64,000 bases of DNA from Ceratopteris richardii (taxonomy: Eukaryota; Streptophyta; Polypodiopsida; Polypodiales; Pteridaceae): NCBI GenBank assembly GCA_020310875.1, contig CM035444.1, positions 18,348,977 to 18,412,976 on the forward strand, written 5' to 3'. Shown here piece by piece: positions 23,305-36,070 of this stretch. Position 1 is the first letter of the stretch; each line of letters opens with the position of its first letter. The position numbers and the translations under genes were made by a program. The notes below the pieces were generated by a model. It ran no database searches. It saw only the letters and a program-made list of their open reading frames with translations, and was not told the origin of the DNA.

Positions 23305-24841
23305 CCTACTTGCAACCCATCATGGTTGGAATGTACATCACTTGGACATTAAAATCGCATTTCTAAATGGTGACTTACATGAAGAAGTGTATATATTTTA
23401 GCCACGTGTTTTTGTACAAAAAGGAATTGAAAATAGTGTACAAGTTGAAAAAGGCATTATATGGTTTGAAGCAAGCACCACATGCTTGGTATGAAAAGAT
23501 ACATGCCTACTTGATTGCACATGGTTTTGAGAATAGTCCAACTGAGAGAACCTTATATGTTAAGCATGAATGTGATCATTGTTGTCTATGTTGATGACAT
23601 GTTGCTCACATGTCCTAATGAGAAGCATATTGCTTGTTTTAAGGCTGATTTGCATCCCTCTTTTGAGATGTCAGATTTGGGGCATTTGCATCATTATTTG
23701 GACATCTAGTTCATGCAAGTTGATGGTGGAATAGATTTGTGTCAAACAAAATATATTGACACACTATTGCAGTGTTTTGGCCTTGAAGACTGCAAACCTA
23801 TTGCCACTCCTATGGAAACAGATTTAAGGTTGAGTCTTCATGATGTTGGAGATACATTTGATGTTGTCCTCTATCAACAAGCTATTGGATGCTTGATTTA
23901 ATTTTGCATAACTCGGCCTAATATTCAGTTTTTTGTCTTTCAGATAAGCAATTTTATGCATTGCCCAAGTGTTCATTGATAGACAGTTAAGCACATCTTT
24001 CACTACTTGAGTGGTACCTGACTACTTGGATTATCTTATCCCAAGAGGGGATCACTACCGCCAGATTTACATGATTTTTATGACTTTGACTAGGTTGGTT
24101 GCTATTACACGTGTGGCCACCAGTGGTTTTTGCTTCATGATTTATAGCTCATGCATATCTTGGTTGAGTAAGAAGCAGCCTACTGCAGCCCTTCTAGTTG
24201 TGATGCTGAGTATAAGGTAGCTTTCACAAGGACAATTGAGTGTGTGTGGCTCAAACACCTTTTGGCTGATTTGGGTGTTGGTCAGTCTTTTGCCACCACC
24301 ATCTTCACTAACAACCAGAGTGCATTGGAAGTTGTTAGGAACCCTATGTTCCATGCTTGCACTAAGCATATTATGATGTACTATCATTATGTCATGGAGA
24401 GGTTCTTTGTTGGAGTGATCAGCTTGGCATATGTGGCCACATAGGAGGACGTTGCAGACCATTTCACAAAGGCTCTATCTAGGGAGAACTTTGAAGCTTT
24501 CTGCAAAGATTTGTGCTTACTTCCTTTTCTGGATTGATTCCACATAGCTTGGCACTTCCTTATACATGAGTGTCATCTCCTTGTTCAACGCATCACTCCG
24601 AGAGGGGATTTGTTGATATATTTCTGTAGTGATGTGTGTGAACACACTTAGAATTGTTGGGGCACTTTCTTCCCTCTTTAGGAGGTTTTTTTCCCTACCT
24701 TTTATATATTCCTATAACCTTAATAGGTCACTTATCTTTGTACATTCACTTGGTAATACATTCACTATTCTGTGTTCTGCTCAGAGCTTCTTCTTCTTCC
24801 TTGTATTGTTTGCATCCTTTCGTAGAACTCAAACTCCAACA
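23305..24841 (+). mobile_element. Copia copy A3-prime (RT to 3' LTR)
   Basis: Family A fragment starting in RT ([20 protein letters not shown]) and running through [28 protein letters not shown], RNase H (SWLSKKQPTAA, then FHACTKHIMMYYHYVMERF) and the 3' LTR. It parallels the 3' half of A3, including the flanking DNA. Its left edge at about 23305 is therefore probably a duplication or deletion boundary and not an insertion site. Confidence 0.85.
24611..24841 (+). repeat. Family A LTR (A3-prime 3' LTR)
   Basis: 231 bp from TGTTGATATATTTCTG to CAAACTCCAACA. Its right flank is shared with the LTR at 19259-19488. Confidence 0.9.
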
Positions 24842-25657
24842 TGCATTTTGTGGTCTCTTTCATAATTTCCATATGAAATTTGCATGTCTCAATATGTTAG
24901 ATTGACCACATTTTAATTCATTATGATTTTCAAACCATCAAATAATGTCATAAAAAACTCATGGTTTTAGTCAATTTTCAAAAATTATGTATACAAGTAT
25001 AACAAGTTTTCAAAAGCAATAAAAAATGATTTGGTTTTTGACAAAATCTAAAGGAATATTCTAATGTTTTTCTTTATCAATATGTTTCTTGTTCATTTTG
25101 AATCACTATTAAAAAAGGATTGATTCCTATGTTCTCCCAAAACGATTGTCATATTTCATAATGATTAAGTAATTAAATTCATACTTTTTGTCCATTATTT
25201 AATTTCTTCATATAAGGTTGATATTAAACATCAAGCTTGTGAAAGGTATTTGAGGAACCATCCATCAATTTACAAAACTACTCAAAATGTTGTACATTCA
25301 CATCAAGATTTTTCCCTAATTTCACCTTAATGTTTTAGTAAGTTGTCACCAAGGGCCATGATTAGAGAATTGGTAGTAGATTTTCCCCTTATTTGATAGA
25401 GCTCAATTTTGAGGTTACCAAGTTATTACCCCTAGCTGTATTTCCACCACTATTGTGAGATATTTGCGGTTGAACCACCACTTAGTAGATCTTATTCCTC
25501 TGATAAATTCAATTCCAAAATAGCTAAGAATGTTAAAGGACATGTTTTTAAACTGATAAAATATTCAAGTGTACATTACCTTCCACTACACAAGTGGAGT
25601 GGGGATATTTTGAGGTTTCATATAACTTGAAGTATCTTCTTTATCAATTTCTCTTAT
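24842..25657. repeat. Duplicated flank block X, copy 2
   Basis: Counterpart of 19489-20305. The match ends at TCAATTTCTCT near 25657. In copy 1, block Y follows directly at this point. Here about 2 kb of unrelated DNA intervenes before block Y resumes at 27656. Confidence 0.85.
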
Positions 25658-27655
25658 AGGATTTCCAAAGTAACTATTTCTTGAGCTTTACCTATATGTT
25701 TTATGGATTTCAAAGATGGAGAAGAATCTAGGGGAGCTAAGGTGCGAGTTCATGGTTCTTTGTTTATACATATGTGGCTTCCTTCTTGTGTGCTTGATAT
25801 ATCTAATTACAAACAATATGATCCATCCATATCCATTTAACCTAGACTATAGTTCTTCATCTTCATTCTCAACCTACAAGAATAATTTCTTATTTCAGCC
25901 CATCCAATTCCCCCGAATTCATATTCTTTAGAAGCATGTTGTTTCCAATATGCATATCAACTCCCATTCGCACATTGATTCCCACGTATGATGCTTAATA
26001 TTAGGGGTAGACCAACAAACTTGCAACATCATATACTTATTAATCCCCTTGTTTCTTGAGACAAAAGGTTCCTATTTCAATATTAATTTCCTTTACATAA
26101 AAAATAGCTTCTAGATACATAGTTTCAAATTTTGTTCTACTACATTGCTACAACAACAATAACAAATTTTAAGAGCTTTCAAATTTTGTTCTTAGACCTT
26201 ACAAGGATTCAAGAAATGGCCAAAAGAGCATTGACTTGCATTTCAACATTCTAAGGTGTTTCTCAAGAATTTGAGGAAGTGTTACTTGGTCCAATTACTT
26301 TAACTACATTTCTTCGTTTATTTTCAATTTTAATTTGAAACATACACAAAAGATAGATATATATCAAAGGGGAGAAATACACACATAAAAATACTTCCAT
26401 GAATTGAAGCTAGTTTATATCCATAAGTACATATGAAGTATCTAGATCAATACCTAAATTACATGGTAAGTGCATAGCCCATAAGCAACACAACAGTCAT
26501 ATAAAATGAAATCTTAAGATAGAATCCTTTTTTAGTAGCATCACATCTTCTTTTGAAAAAATCAAGGCCCAATTCAATCAATCCTAAAACACAGATTTTC
26601 TTACTCATGTCCACTAGAGAACAAACAAATTCCCTTCACAACAAGTTCAAGCAATCACATATGGAAGAGATCTATGGAATATTACTAAATGTATGGAGGA
26701 TATTAGTAAGAATACTCCTCTTTTAAAAGATCTCAAGCCACCAATTTTAATAAGAGACATTTGTGATTGTAGTATGGATGCAACCCACTTTCTTGCAAAA
26801 CTAACGATACATGTATCGATTGAAGGAAATCCCACTAGAGTATTATGTCTTAGAGATGAGTTCCATGCTAGGACCACAAGATTATAATGGTGGATGAGTC
26901 TCCAATTGGTGAGACTTGTTTTCTTAGGGTCGATCTATAAACTTCACCACAATGATGGGGTTCTAGAGCAATGAATCACATCGGATGAATGACAGAGATT
27001 GTTATATTTTTTTCTCTGTCTTTATGCACTATGGCATCAAATTTGCGACCCTTCTCTTTATAGTAAACTACACTTTCTTCCTCTCAAGTTGTTTGTACAC
27101 TGCACTTAGTATATTCTCACTACAATCTTTACTCAGATATTCTATTATAGAATTTTCAAGAAGCTACTACACACCACACAACTTAGTTCATCACAACTTA
27201 GTACTTCAAGATCATAGAGAGTATTGATTGGAACAATATGATTCAATATTAATGAACTTGTATATGGCACTACATAGGAAATGCATGGCACTACATAGGA
27301 AATGCAGGATTGGTCCCTTTTGTTTGCTTATAGCATGACAGGTACTAGTAGTAGAGGTTCTACTTATACTTTTTTTATGTAGGGCTCACCAAAATTCAAA
27401 CATAAAATTTATATAAGAGGTAAATCAATGCAATCAACTATGGACATGACTTATCAAATGTTCATTGCTTATTTCAATTGATTGTTTGAAATATCCTTTC
27501 ACCATGGGAATATTACAAAAGAATCCTAATTATACTATATATTAAAACTCGCACTCATGGTGGACTTGAATCCATTGAGATGCCCAGATTCCACTTACTT
27601 AGATCTATCTGATGGTTGTGTTACATGCTCCCAAACAAATATACATTCATTCCAA
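25658..27655. other. 2-kb segment between blocks X and Y, no gene recognised
   Basis: No coding family, LTR or terminal repeat was recognised. A short direct repeat (ATGGCACTACATAGGAAATG, twice) lies near 27268 and 27287. Relative to copy 1, this is either an insertion between X and Y or DNA deleted from copy 1. Confidence 0.5.
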
Positions 27656-28358
27656 ATCTCTTGTTGATTCTCCTTTGCCTCATCAATTTGGTCACCAAAT
27701 GTTTCATGGTCCATCAAAGATTTGCCCTCCATAATCCAATAATTATAGGCCACATGTTGATTTGGCTTGAAGGATTTCTTAGTGAATCTCATTGCAAACG
27801 TGATTGTGGTTGTTCTTCATATTTGCAAGTTACTGTTGTAAGTTTTCCAACCCTTTTGTGCATCCTCCTTTGCTATATGAGCTCATTATGAGGTAAGTTA
27901 GGCATTGTCTTCCTTATAGTTGAGGAGCTTCTCGTCACCTAATGCTCGAATCTCATAGAGCTTGTCCCGAGCTTTTTTGGTTGTTGCACAGTTTTGCACG
28001 AACACGAGAGCTATCCAATCAAGGTGTAGCCATTAGTCATCAAATGGATCACCTCGACTTCCATGGGCTTGGACCTTCTTTTGAATATGCAAAGTCTCGT
28101 CTACCAATTCTTGTGTGGTCGCATAGTCCAACTTCAACTTTTGGTACTTGGTGTACAAATTGAACATCTCCTTCTAGACATCCTACACCTCTTGAGTGAG
28201 TACTTCATTCTCTTGCTTGATCTTCTCTTTCTCACCTTTGACCCTCTCCATCTTTCAAGCCATTTCTTTCTCAGATTGCCCCCATGTCTGGGATAATTCA
28301 ACCTTGTAGTTTGCAAAGGTCTTTGGCATATGAATTTGCACTAAGTCCAAGGCAAGAA
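27656..28358 (-). pseudogene. Decayed coiled-coil reading frame, copy 2 (block Y)
   Basis: Homologous to 20306-21045. On the minus strand one frame gives ALDLVQIHMPKTFANYKVEL, MERVKGEKEKIKQENEVL, MFNLYTKYQKLKLDYATTQE, ARDKLYEIRALGDEKLLNYK and FTKKSFKPNQHVAYNYWIME, broken by about half a dozen stops. Family unknown. The 5' LTR of A4 is inserted at its right end. Confidence 0.55.
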
Positions 28359-28584
28359 TGTTGATATATTTAGGTAGTGATATGTGTGAACACACTAGGA
28401 CTGTCGGGGCACTTTTTTCCCTCTTTAGGAGGTTTTTTCCCCCAGCTTGTATATATGCCTATTGCCCTAATGGGCTACTTATCTTTGTACATTCTCTAGT
28501 AATACATTCAGTATTGTGTGTTGTGCTCCAAGCTTCTTCTTCCTTGTGATGTTCGTGTGCTTCTGCAGACATCTAACTCCAACA
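28359..28584 (+). repeat. Family A LTR (A4 5' LTR)
   Basis: 226 bp, TGTTGATATATTTAGG to TCTAACTCCAACA. It is followed after two bases by the primer-binding site TGGTATCAGAG. Confidence 0.92.
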
Positions 28585-28937
28585 ATTGGTATCAGAGTAG
28601 GTCGTCACTTCATCTAGGGCATCCTCGACACCCCTCCGGTCATAGACTCAGAATCACACAAAATTTGATATGTATACTCATGGTGTTTCAGAGATCAAAA
28701 CAGCTTCGCTATGTGGTGCCGAAATCGTGATCTAACCTCTTTTCGGCCTCCGAACGCACTATCGTAGCGCTTGTGTAGGCTATTTCATCTTTTTGTGCCA
28801 AAGGTATACCAGTTTTAATTCACCAGTATAAGCATCTCGAAGTCGGCTATAGGTCTAGCAAAATTTGTCTAGGTAGTTTTGTTCAACTTTTTGAGATACA
28901 CTCAATTTTTTGCATCAAGGTATTTTAGTCACTGGCC

Positions 28938-29602
28938 ATGGCTGAAAGCACTGATGTATTCCATATGTTGGCTGTTGAGGATAAGTTGGATGGTACCAAC
29001 TACCCGTTATGGGCTTATATGATGCGATATGGTTTGAAGCAAGCACTACATGCTTGATACGAAAAGATACATGCCTACTTGATTGCACATGGTGATGAGA
29101 ATAGTCCAACAAAGAGAACCTTATATGTTAAGCATGCAAATGATGTGCTTTTGATCATTCTTTTTTATGACATGCTACTCACTTGTCCTAATGAGAATCA
29201 TATTGTTGATTTTAAGATTGATTTGCATGCCTCATTTGACATGTCACATTTGGGGCATTTGCATCATTATTTGGTCATTCAATTTATGCAAGTTGATGGT
29301 GGAATCCTATGGAAACAGGTTTACGATTAAGTTTTCATGATGCTAGAGATGCATTTGATATTGTTATTTATCAATAGGAAGTTGGAGGATTGATTAACTT
29401 ATACATAACTTGGCCTGTTATTCAATTTTTTGTCTTGGAGATGAGTAGGTTTATGCATTGCCCAGGTGTCAAACATTGGCAAGCGATCAAGCGCATCTTT
29501 CGTTACTTGAGTGGTATCCAGCTACTTGGATTGTTTTATCCCAAGAGGGGATCACTCCTGCCAAATTTACATCCTTTTTCTTACTCTGGCTCGACTGGTT
29601 GC
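28938..29602 (+). pseudogene. A4 gag start joined to RT/RNase H by deletion
   Basis: MAESTDVFHMLAVEDKLDG and the TNYPLWAYMMR motif are followed directly by YGLKQALHA of RT. The rest of gag, protease, integrase and the RT N-terminus are missing. The YVDD motif is itself damaged (the region reads LLIILFYDMLLTCPN). RNase H starts after about 29390 and is cut at 29602 by G. Confidence 0.85.
29598..29602 (+). repeat. G target-site duplication, left
   Basis: GTTGC directly before the G 5' LTR. The identical GTTGC follows the 3' end of G at 43097-43101, and the A4 RNase H sequence continues across it. Confidence 0.92.
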
Positions 29603-30275
29603 TGTTGGCAGCAGCCAAATGCACCAACGTAGAGGAAGTATGTAGAGCCGGACTACAAAGGGTCGTGGGGAGCCAGGCATTCATTTTTTCTCAAAGAAAT
29701 ATACTTTATATTACTTTTTCAAAACTCCAAATAGTGATTTTTCTCACTTTTGTAATATATGTATCATAAAACACCCACTTTTGTATTTACTAGCTCCATT
29801 TTATTCAAGTCGAGGAGTCCTCAACTTGAGGAGCTTAGGTTGAACAAGCCTACCAATTTTGGTTATTTTTAGATCTCATTTGATCCTCCAAATGACCCTG
29901 AGAACCTAATTTTTAACTATGTCGGTCACTAGATGTGAAATTGGTCAAAACTAGTATAGAATCTATAAAAAGAGCTCGAGAGCTCATTTTTAAGGTTGGA
30001 TTGTATTAGTTAGTGTGAGCTTTCAACTAGATTGAGATTGTAATAGTGTTATTGAGCAATAGAGTCTACTTTCTACCTTCTATTGTGTTTAGCTTGTCTC
30101 TTTCTTATGTATGTGTATGTGTATGTGTATGTGTGTGTGCATCTTCATACTTCTCACCTTCACTCTCACTACTTCTTGCGTTCACAATCTTCATATCACT
30201 CCGATCTCTTCCGCAGATTGACATTAAGGAGGTGGAGCTTTTTAACATGGGTCTTACCATTGTGCTAGAGCAACA
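29603..30275 (+). repeat. G 5' LTR
   Basis: 673 bp from TGTTGGCAGC to GTGCTAGAGCAACA. It includes TGTGTATG microsatellite sequence at about 30110-30140. Most of it is repeated in 41575-43096. Confidence 0.9.
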
Positions 30276-30298
30276 CCAAATTTGGTGCCGTTGTCGAG
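30276..30298 (+). other. G primer-binding site
   Basis: A stretch reading TTTGGTGCCGTTGTCGAGG begins four bases after the LTR end. It resembles the TGGCGCCGTTGCCGGGG site for tRNA-Asp used by Athila/Tat elements, with a few changes. Confidence 0.7.
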
Positions 30299-30636
30299 GA
30301 TCGAGTTCTAGCACGTATGCTTCATGATAAGAGTATAGCAAGAATCAGCGTTGGAAGGTAATTAATTTCAGTTTTTGTTGTTTCTTTTGCATACTTTTTA
30401 GTGTTTTTCATCTTTCTTACACTCCTTCATCGCCGCATCATTCCAAAAAATTCAAAAAAATCACCATATCTAGCTATTCTCCCCATTTTTCTCATTTGTG
30501 CATGAGAGAGAGAGAGCTCTTGTGCAAGATTGTGTGTGTGTGTGTTTTTTGGTTTTCTTGCAGGTAAAGCACTCCAATACAGTAGGGAAGCTTTGAACAG
30601 TAAAATTTGCAACTTTCTATCAGATATGCCGTAGGT

Positions 30637-31270
30637 GTTAGACCATCGCGATGGTCTAACAAGTTCAGAATTTTTTGCACGCATCTATAGCATCACAATG
30701 GGGTCACACCATCGCGATGGGGCGTCACCATCGTGATTGGCTCATGCCATCGCGACGGCTCGACCGGACCATGGCAACAATTTAGTTGCACCATCACGAC
30801 AGTCACTGACCATTGTGACAATCACGCTGACCCCATGCCATTGTGACAATCATGCCAACCCCACACCATCACAACGGTCTCACACCATCGTGATGCTTCA
30901 TTGCCACGTGTCATTTTGGACCATCGCGACAATCCAGGTATGCCATCATGATGCTTCAGTTCCATACCATCACGATTGGCTCAAGCCATCACGACACCTC
31001 GTGACCATCACGATAGGCTCACACCATCGTGACAGTTTTGTTGATCATTGACCATAGCGACGGGCTCATGCCATTGTGATTGTTCATTTGACTTTGACCA
31101 TCACGACACCTCGCACCTTCAAACCATCTCAATTACTTGATTTTGGACCATCACGATGGCTCGACCAACTTGGACCATCTCGATTGTGTCACACCATCGT
31201 GACGGTTCAACTGGACCATCGTGACAGTTGCAAACCATCGCGATTATCTCGGACCATCGCAACGGTTCGC
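30637..31270. repeat. Palindromic minisatellite in G leader
   Basis: More than twenty copies of a degenerate CCATCGCGAYGG core at irregular spacing of about 15-30 bp. A perfect 24-bp palindrome at 30637-30660 (GTTAGACCATCG with its inverse) opens the array. Variants are mostly CG to TG or CA. It is far more GC-rich than the rest of the window. It lies between the primer-binding site and gag, where retroelements carry packaging and translation signals. Any function is inference. Confidence 0.85.
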
Positions 31271-32236
31271 CTAAAACACAAATTTAGGGTTTGTTTTTTT
31301 GGGCTATTTGGAGGCTAATTTTGAGTGGTCTTTTGGTAATTGGTGCATCATTTGGGCTCCTTAGCTCATATTTGCAAAGAACCTATCCACCTATTTTAAC
31401 CCTCCCAGAGCCTGAACGTCCATAACTTTCTCATACAAAGTCCATTTTTTGAGATCCAGGGCTCGTTGGAAAGCTCCTTTCAAATCCTGTGTGCTGTTTT
31501 TATTAAGAATAATGTGTTGATATTTTGATAGGATAAATTGAAGTTGCCTCAGCTCTGGGATTAGGAAACCAAAGGGGCCACTTGAAAGTCTTGCCAAAGG
31601 AAAAGGGACCCTTAAACGTGCATACATCAAAGTGTTTGTTCATTAACATTGAAAAGTGGTCTAAACATTGGACTTTTACAGGTCTAGTAAGAGCTATCCA
31701 AGGGCATTCAAAGCAAGGGAAATAGCAGAGTAAGAAAGGCTTGGGAAGCACGACTTCTTGGGCCAATCAAAGAAGCTAACTCATGGTTGGAAGAATACTC
31801 AACCCCCTCAGTTAATTATTATCTTAGGCCAAGAGCATGTAGCATTGTGGATTGAATTAGGACTTCGATAGGAACCAATCAAGTCCAAGAAAGTTAATTT
31901 TTTTTCAAGTAAGGGAAAAGCGGGCAAAACCGAAAACCCTAAAGGAAAGAACTTAAGTTTGACGGAATGAGAACGTAAACATAAAATGAAAAGTGGATTC
32001 TTGATGCGTACTTTGAGACAAGACAAGAGTTTAAAAGGAATTAACAACAAAACAACTCATTAAGAACAAGGAAGGGTTGATGACAAGAACGAGTATTGAG
32101 GGCTCGAGGGACTAAACTCATGAACCTTAGATCGAGAAAGCACATAGGCAAGTCAGACCGATGAAGCCTTAGATCATCAGAAGGAAGTGTAGGAACTACC
32201 ACACATTCCTGAGCACAACAATAAAATCCATATGAT
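31271..32236 (+). other. G leader, remaining part, no gene
   Basis: Non-coding stretch from the end of the minisatellite to the first gag frame at 32237. The plus-strand frames are short and broken. Antisense open stretches here show no known similarity and are taken as chance. Confidence 0.5.
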
Positions 32237-34560
32237 TTGGGCTCAGATACCAACGAGTCAGAAATGGCTTATAGCATGGAAAGACCGGGAGGAGAGTTAA
32301 ATGTGGCTTACTTAGAAAGAACAGAAAGACCCTACAAAACCCAATTAGAATACATCCAAACCAACCTCTTAGGTGCTTGCATCTATGAGGATGGTTTGGG
32401 AAGATCGGTGGTTCAATTGCACAACCCTGACCAACCCATTGGATTGGAACGTCCAATGGTGAGATTTGAGAGAGATAGATATTTATACAAGGAAGGAACC
32501 ATGTACATCATAACTAATCAACCTAATACCAATGAGTTTGGTGAAGTCATCCCCGATAAAGAAGCAGGAACCCAAGAAAAAGAACCATTAGGAGATGAAC
32601 CTAGGATACCCAGAGGGAAATCAATATTGATAAGAATACTAAACCCAGAATGGATCCCTCAAGATAATAGAAGCATTGAATTATTCCTGGGTAAGGACAC
32701 TGATGAAGCATTTTGGAGATACAGAATGGAATAACAAACTGAGATAGGCTTAGTTACCATTTGCGAATTCAAGGATCGAGATACACTTGGAAAGTTAGTA
32801 TGCCTAGACAACACTTCTGAGAAAATGTTTGTAGTACCTGATCATGCAAGACACGCTTATACATGGAGAGGAAATTTAGTATTTCCCCCATCATGAGCGA
32901 ATGTAAACACGAGCCATCAAGGTGTTGGGACATCCTCAGCCCATGGCTCCCAAAGAGAGAAGAACAAAGAAAGGCTGGAAGTAACTTTTACTCACCCCAT
33001 AGGGAGAGATAGACCAACCATGGACACTGATAGAATGGAGACATCAAGAGAACCCAAACTACCAGGAGGTAGGGATGACTTTCCCCTACCTAGACCACGT
33101 GAGAATCCCATAATATTGAGACCAACCCAATTAGTGAAATTGATGGAAAATTACTTTGATGGGATAGGAGATCCATATGATCATGTTGCTAAATTTAAGC
33201 AAGTGTTGCGAGCAGAGCAAGTAGAAGATATGTTCACACAGTACAATGCATTTGGACTCACACTGAAGAACTCCACCTTAACCTGGTTCCAACCATTGCA
33301 ACAAAGACAATTTAGGGACATTCATCACTTGTTAGAGTCATTCATCACGGAGTTTTCTAAAAGTGGAATTAGGCATAACACTTCTTCATTGATTCACAAC
33401 TTCAAACAAACTCCCCAAGAAACAGTCACACTTGCAGAACGTAGGTTTAGAAAATATGTTGAGATATTTCCAATACCAAAACTTCCCTCACATGCTAAGC
33501 AAGTGTCTTTATTTTTGGACGGCCTCTTGAGCTCTAAACTGTGATCCTATGTATATTTGAAGGAACCCAGAACTTTAGAGCAATGTGTATGGATTTGTAT
33601 AGATATTGAGGATAATTTAGGAGATGAATTGGAACTTTCAAAGTTCTATAAAGACTCAAATAACTCATCTCAATCATCCTCAAAACTTTCTAGCTCGATA
33701 GAAGACCTAGCAAAAAAGGTGGCCTAGAAACTAGGAGTCTCTAGCAAACAGATGCCTAAGTTAACAACAAACAAACATTGTTACACCTGTGGTAGTGATC
33801 ATATGGCAAATGTGTGTCCCAATGTAAAACAACCTCAAGGCAACCCTAGTGGCCAATACTGCACAATTGAAAGATAGTACACCAATCACACAGCACAAGA
33901 CTACCCATATAACAAACAAGTAGTATGGTAGAACTACCCACAAGCATACCCCCAACAAGGTAGATACCAAGGTCAATACAATGCTCAGCATCATTACTAC
34001 AGACCTCCACAAAACTACCCTTATCAGAATCAACAAAGACCTCAACCCGTTTTAGCTCAGCATCCACCCCCACTAACCAATGTGCTTTCAGTCAAATATG
34101 TTGTTGCAGAAGAGAACCTCAGTAGGGCTTTAGTGCCTTCTTCACCCCTTATCACAAAAAGCGATCCTCATTCCAACAGCTTTGATTCCACCCATGTAGA
34201 TAGTCCACTCGCATGCTACATGGAGTCTCCAAAACATTTGGAAACCTATCAATACGATAGCCCACCATTAGAACCCGATTGGGAGCACGACTATGCCAAT
34301 GTCCTGTATATGAACCCTAACCCACAGCCCCAGTTGAGATAGCCAAGACCACAGGGCCCTAAAGGACCATGGTTTAGGTGCCAAGGAGATCACTTCATTA
34401 AGGATTGTCCACATCCTCCGATAGTAGGACAGTCATAATATTATAACATTCAAGGTTTTTGTGAAGAATGTGGAAAAGAGCATGTCATAAGAGATTGCCC
34501 TAAGAACCCTGCTAATGCCTCAAAACTGAAGCCCATTAACGTGATAGGTATTGTGCACAC
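32237..34560 (+). pseudogene. G gag with zinc knuckles
   Basis: Two in-frame open stretches, 32237-32734 and 33020-33544, with the same frame continuing to about 33880 through stops. The second holds a Ty3-type gag capsid domain (YFDGIGDPYDHVAKFKQVLR, then FGLTLKNSTLTWFQPL and FPIPKLPSHAKQVSLFLDGL). C-x2-C-x3-H-x4-C knuckles follow: CYTCGSDHMANVC near 33780 and CEECGKEHVIRDC near 34460. A third, FRCQGDHFIKDC near 34376, has lost its first Cys. A Gln/Pro/Tyr-rich linker lies between them. Stops mark it as dead. Confidence 0.85.
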
Positions 34561-35639
34561 CTCATATGGATCTAACCCTACGTATGTACTTATCCAAGCT
34601 ATAACAAGAGCCCAAACGCTATTACAAAATCAACAGCCTAATCTGGAAAAAATAACCAAGACTAGTGAAGTTGGAGAATCTAGTGGTAGAAAGACGAAAA
34701 CATGGAAGGATTCATGAGAGAGAATCAAGAGAAAGTTGAGTAAAAAGATAAATGATTTGGAAGGAAGCCTAAAGGAAACTAGAGTTAAAATCCTAGAATT
34801 AACTTCACAAGAGTCGAATCAGGAGAACCCAGCTTAGAAATTAGGATCAGTTTTAGCTAAAACCATGCCTGAAAATGTAGACATGATGTTCCGAGCATAC
34901 CATGCAAGGTTAAAAGGACCCCAGATAGTTGAATTGAGTAAGAACCATCCAAGAGCTGACTTAGAAATTGAGAGGACTAAGCTTTGCATGAAGATGGTAG
35001 AATTAGCCCAAACCATGTTTGAAGCCTCTCGATATATTAATTGGAGTAATATAGCAAAATCAGAGTTACGCTTTCAAGGATTACTGGAGAGGCTAGAATG
35101 CTTGATTGCTAGTAACGAGAAGAAGAATTTACAAAAGAACTATATTGTTCTAGAAACATAGGAAGATAACACCCCATCCCTATCTCAAGTATCGAACACG
35201 ATGAGTGAAGAAAGTTTTTCTTCCATACATAACGACTTACAAGGATTTCTAAGAGAACGCCGAGAGGAAAAGTGGAGAAGAGAGCAAGAAATCGATCCCC
35301 CTATTCAAGAGACAGATGACTTGCAAAAACAATTTCCTCAAGACATACCCTCTATCTATGACGATGTAGAGGAAGAGCAACTTAGTGAACAAACAAAGTC
35401 TGAATCTAACTCCTTACAATAGTTATCTTAGTTCACACGACCTTGGGAAGCTAAGTCTATCACTATGAGAGCACCCACCATAATAGTCAGAAATGAAGAA
35501 TTAGTAATTCCTAGAAATATGGAAGTGATCAAAAACACTTAAGTGTAGTGTCATCTCACTTTAGTTTTTTAAGATTAAACCTGAATTGTGGAAGCACGTA
35601 GCAAATGAGTTCCTAGAGACCACTTCTACCCGCTCTTAG
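34561..35639 (+). pseudogene. G gag-to-protease linker frame
   Basis: Open pieces at 34865-35161 and 35201-35422 encode charged, helix-prone sequence (for example LRERREEKWRREQEIDPP). They connect the zinc knuckles to the protease and have no recognised domain. They are interpreted as the variable linker of the polyprotein. Confidence 0.5.
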
Positions 35640-36070
35640 GAAGGTTCACACAAGAGGGTACTAGAAATACCTGTGGAAAGAATTGGAAATATGAGTGAAG
35701 GAGAGGAAGGTAATACCTATCTTCCAATAACCCACAAAGGCTACACCACTAAATCCATCCTAGATTGAGGTGTCGGAGTAGCCATCACTACCACTTCTTT
35801 ATGGAAACATTGGGGTAAGAAAACATTAAGACCCACAAGAATGAAGCTACAAATGGTTGACGGACATATAGAGAAGCCATTAGGCTTACTAGAAGGCATA
35901 TCTCTCACCACTTATGGTGCAGAATTTGAGCATGCTTTTGTCATTTGTGATTTTGGAAAAGTCATGCTTACGAGATGATTTTAGGATGACCATTTATGTG
36001 CCGGTTGCAAATTGTACAAGATTGGGGAACTAATTCTTTGTACTTGCAACATTCAAGAGTGACCACCAAA
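35640..36070 (+). pseudogene. G protease (first retropepsin)
   Basis: The reading includes NTYLPITHKGYTTKSILD, a stop where the second residue of the active site should be, then GVGVAITTTSLWKHWGKK and FEHAFVICDFGK. The layout matches a Ty3-type aspartic protease with D-stop-G at the catalytic site. A frame shift near 35970 precedes a GDPF-like end region. In an intact element it would cleave the polyprotein. Confidence 0.7.

Noticed and set aside
30737-31318. Histidine/Threonine-rich open frames in the G leader
   Set aside because: They arise from the CCATCGCGA minisatellite and have no start context typical for gag. The gag proper starts at 32237.
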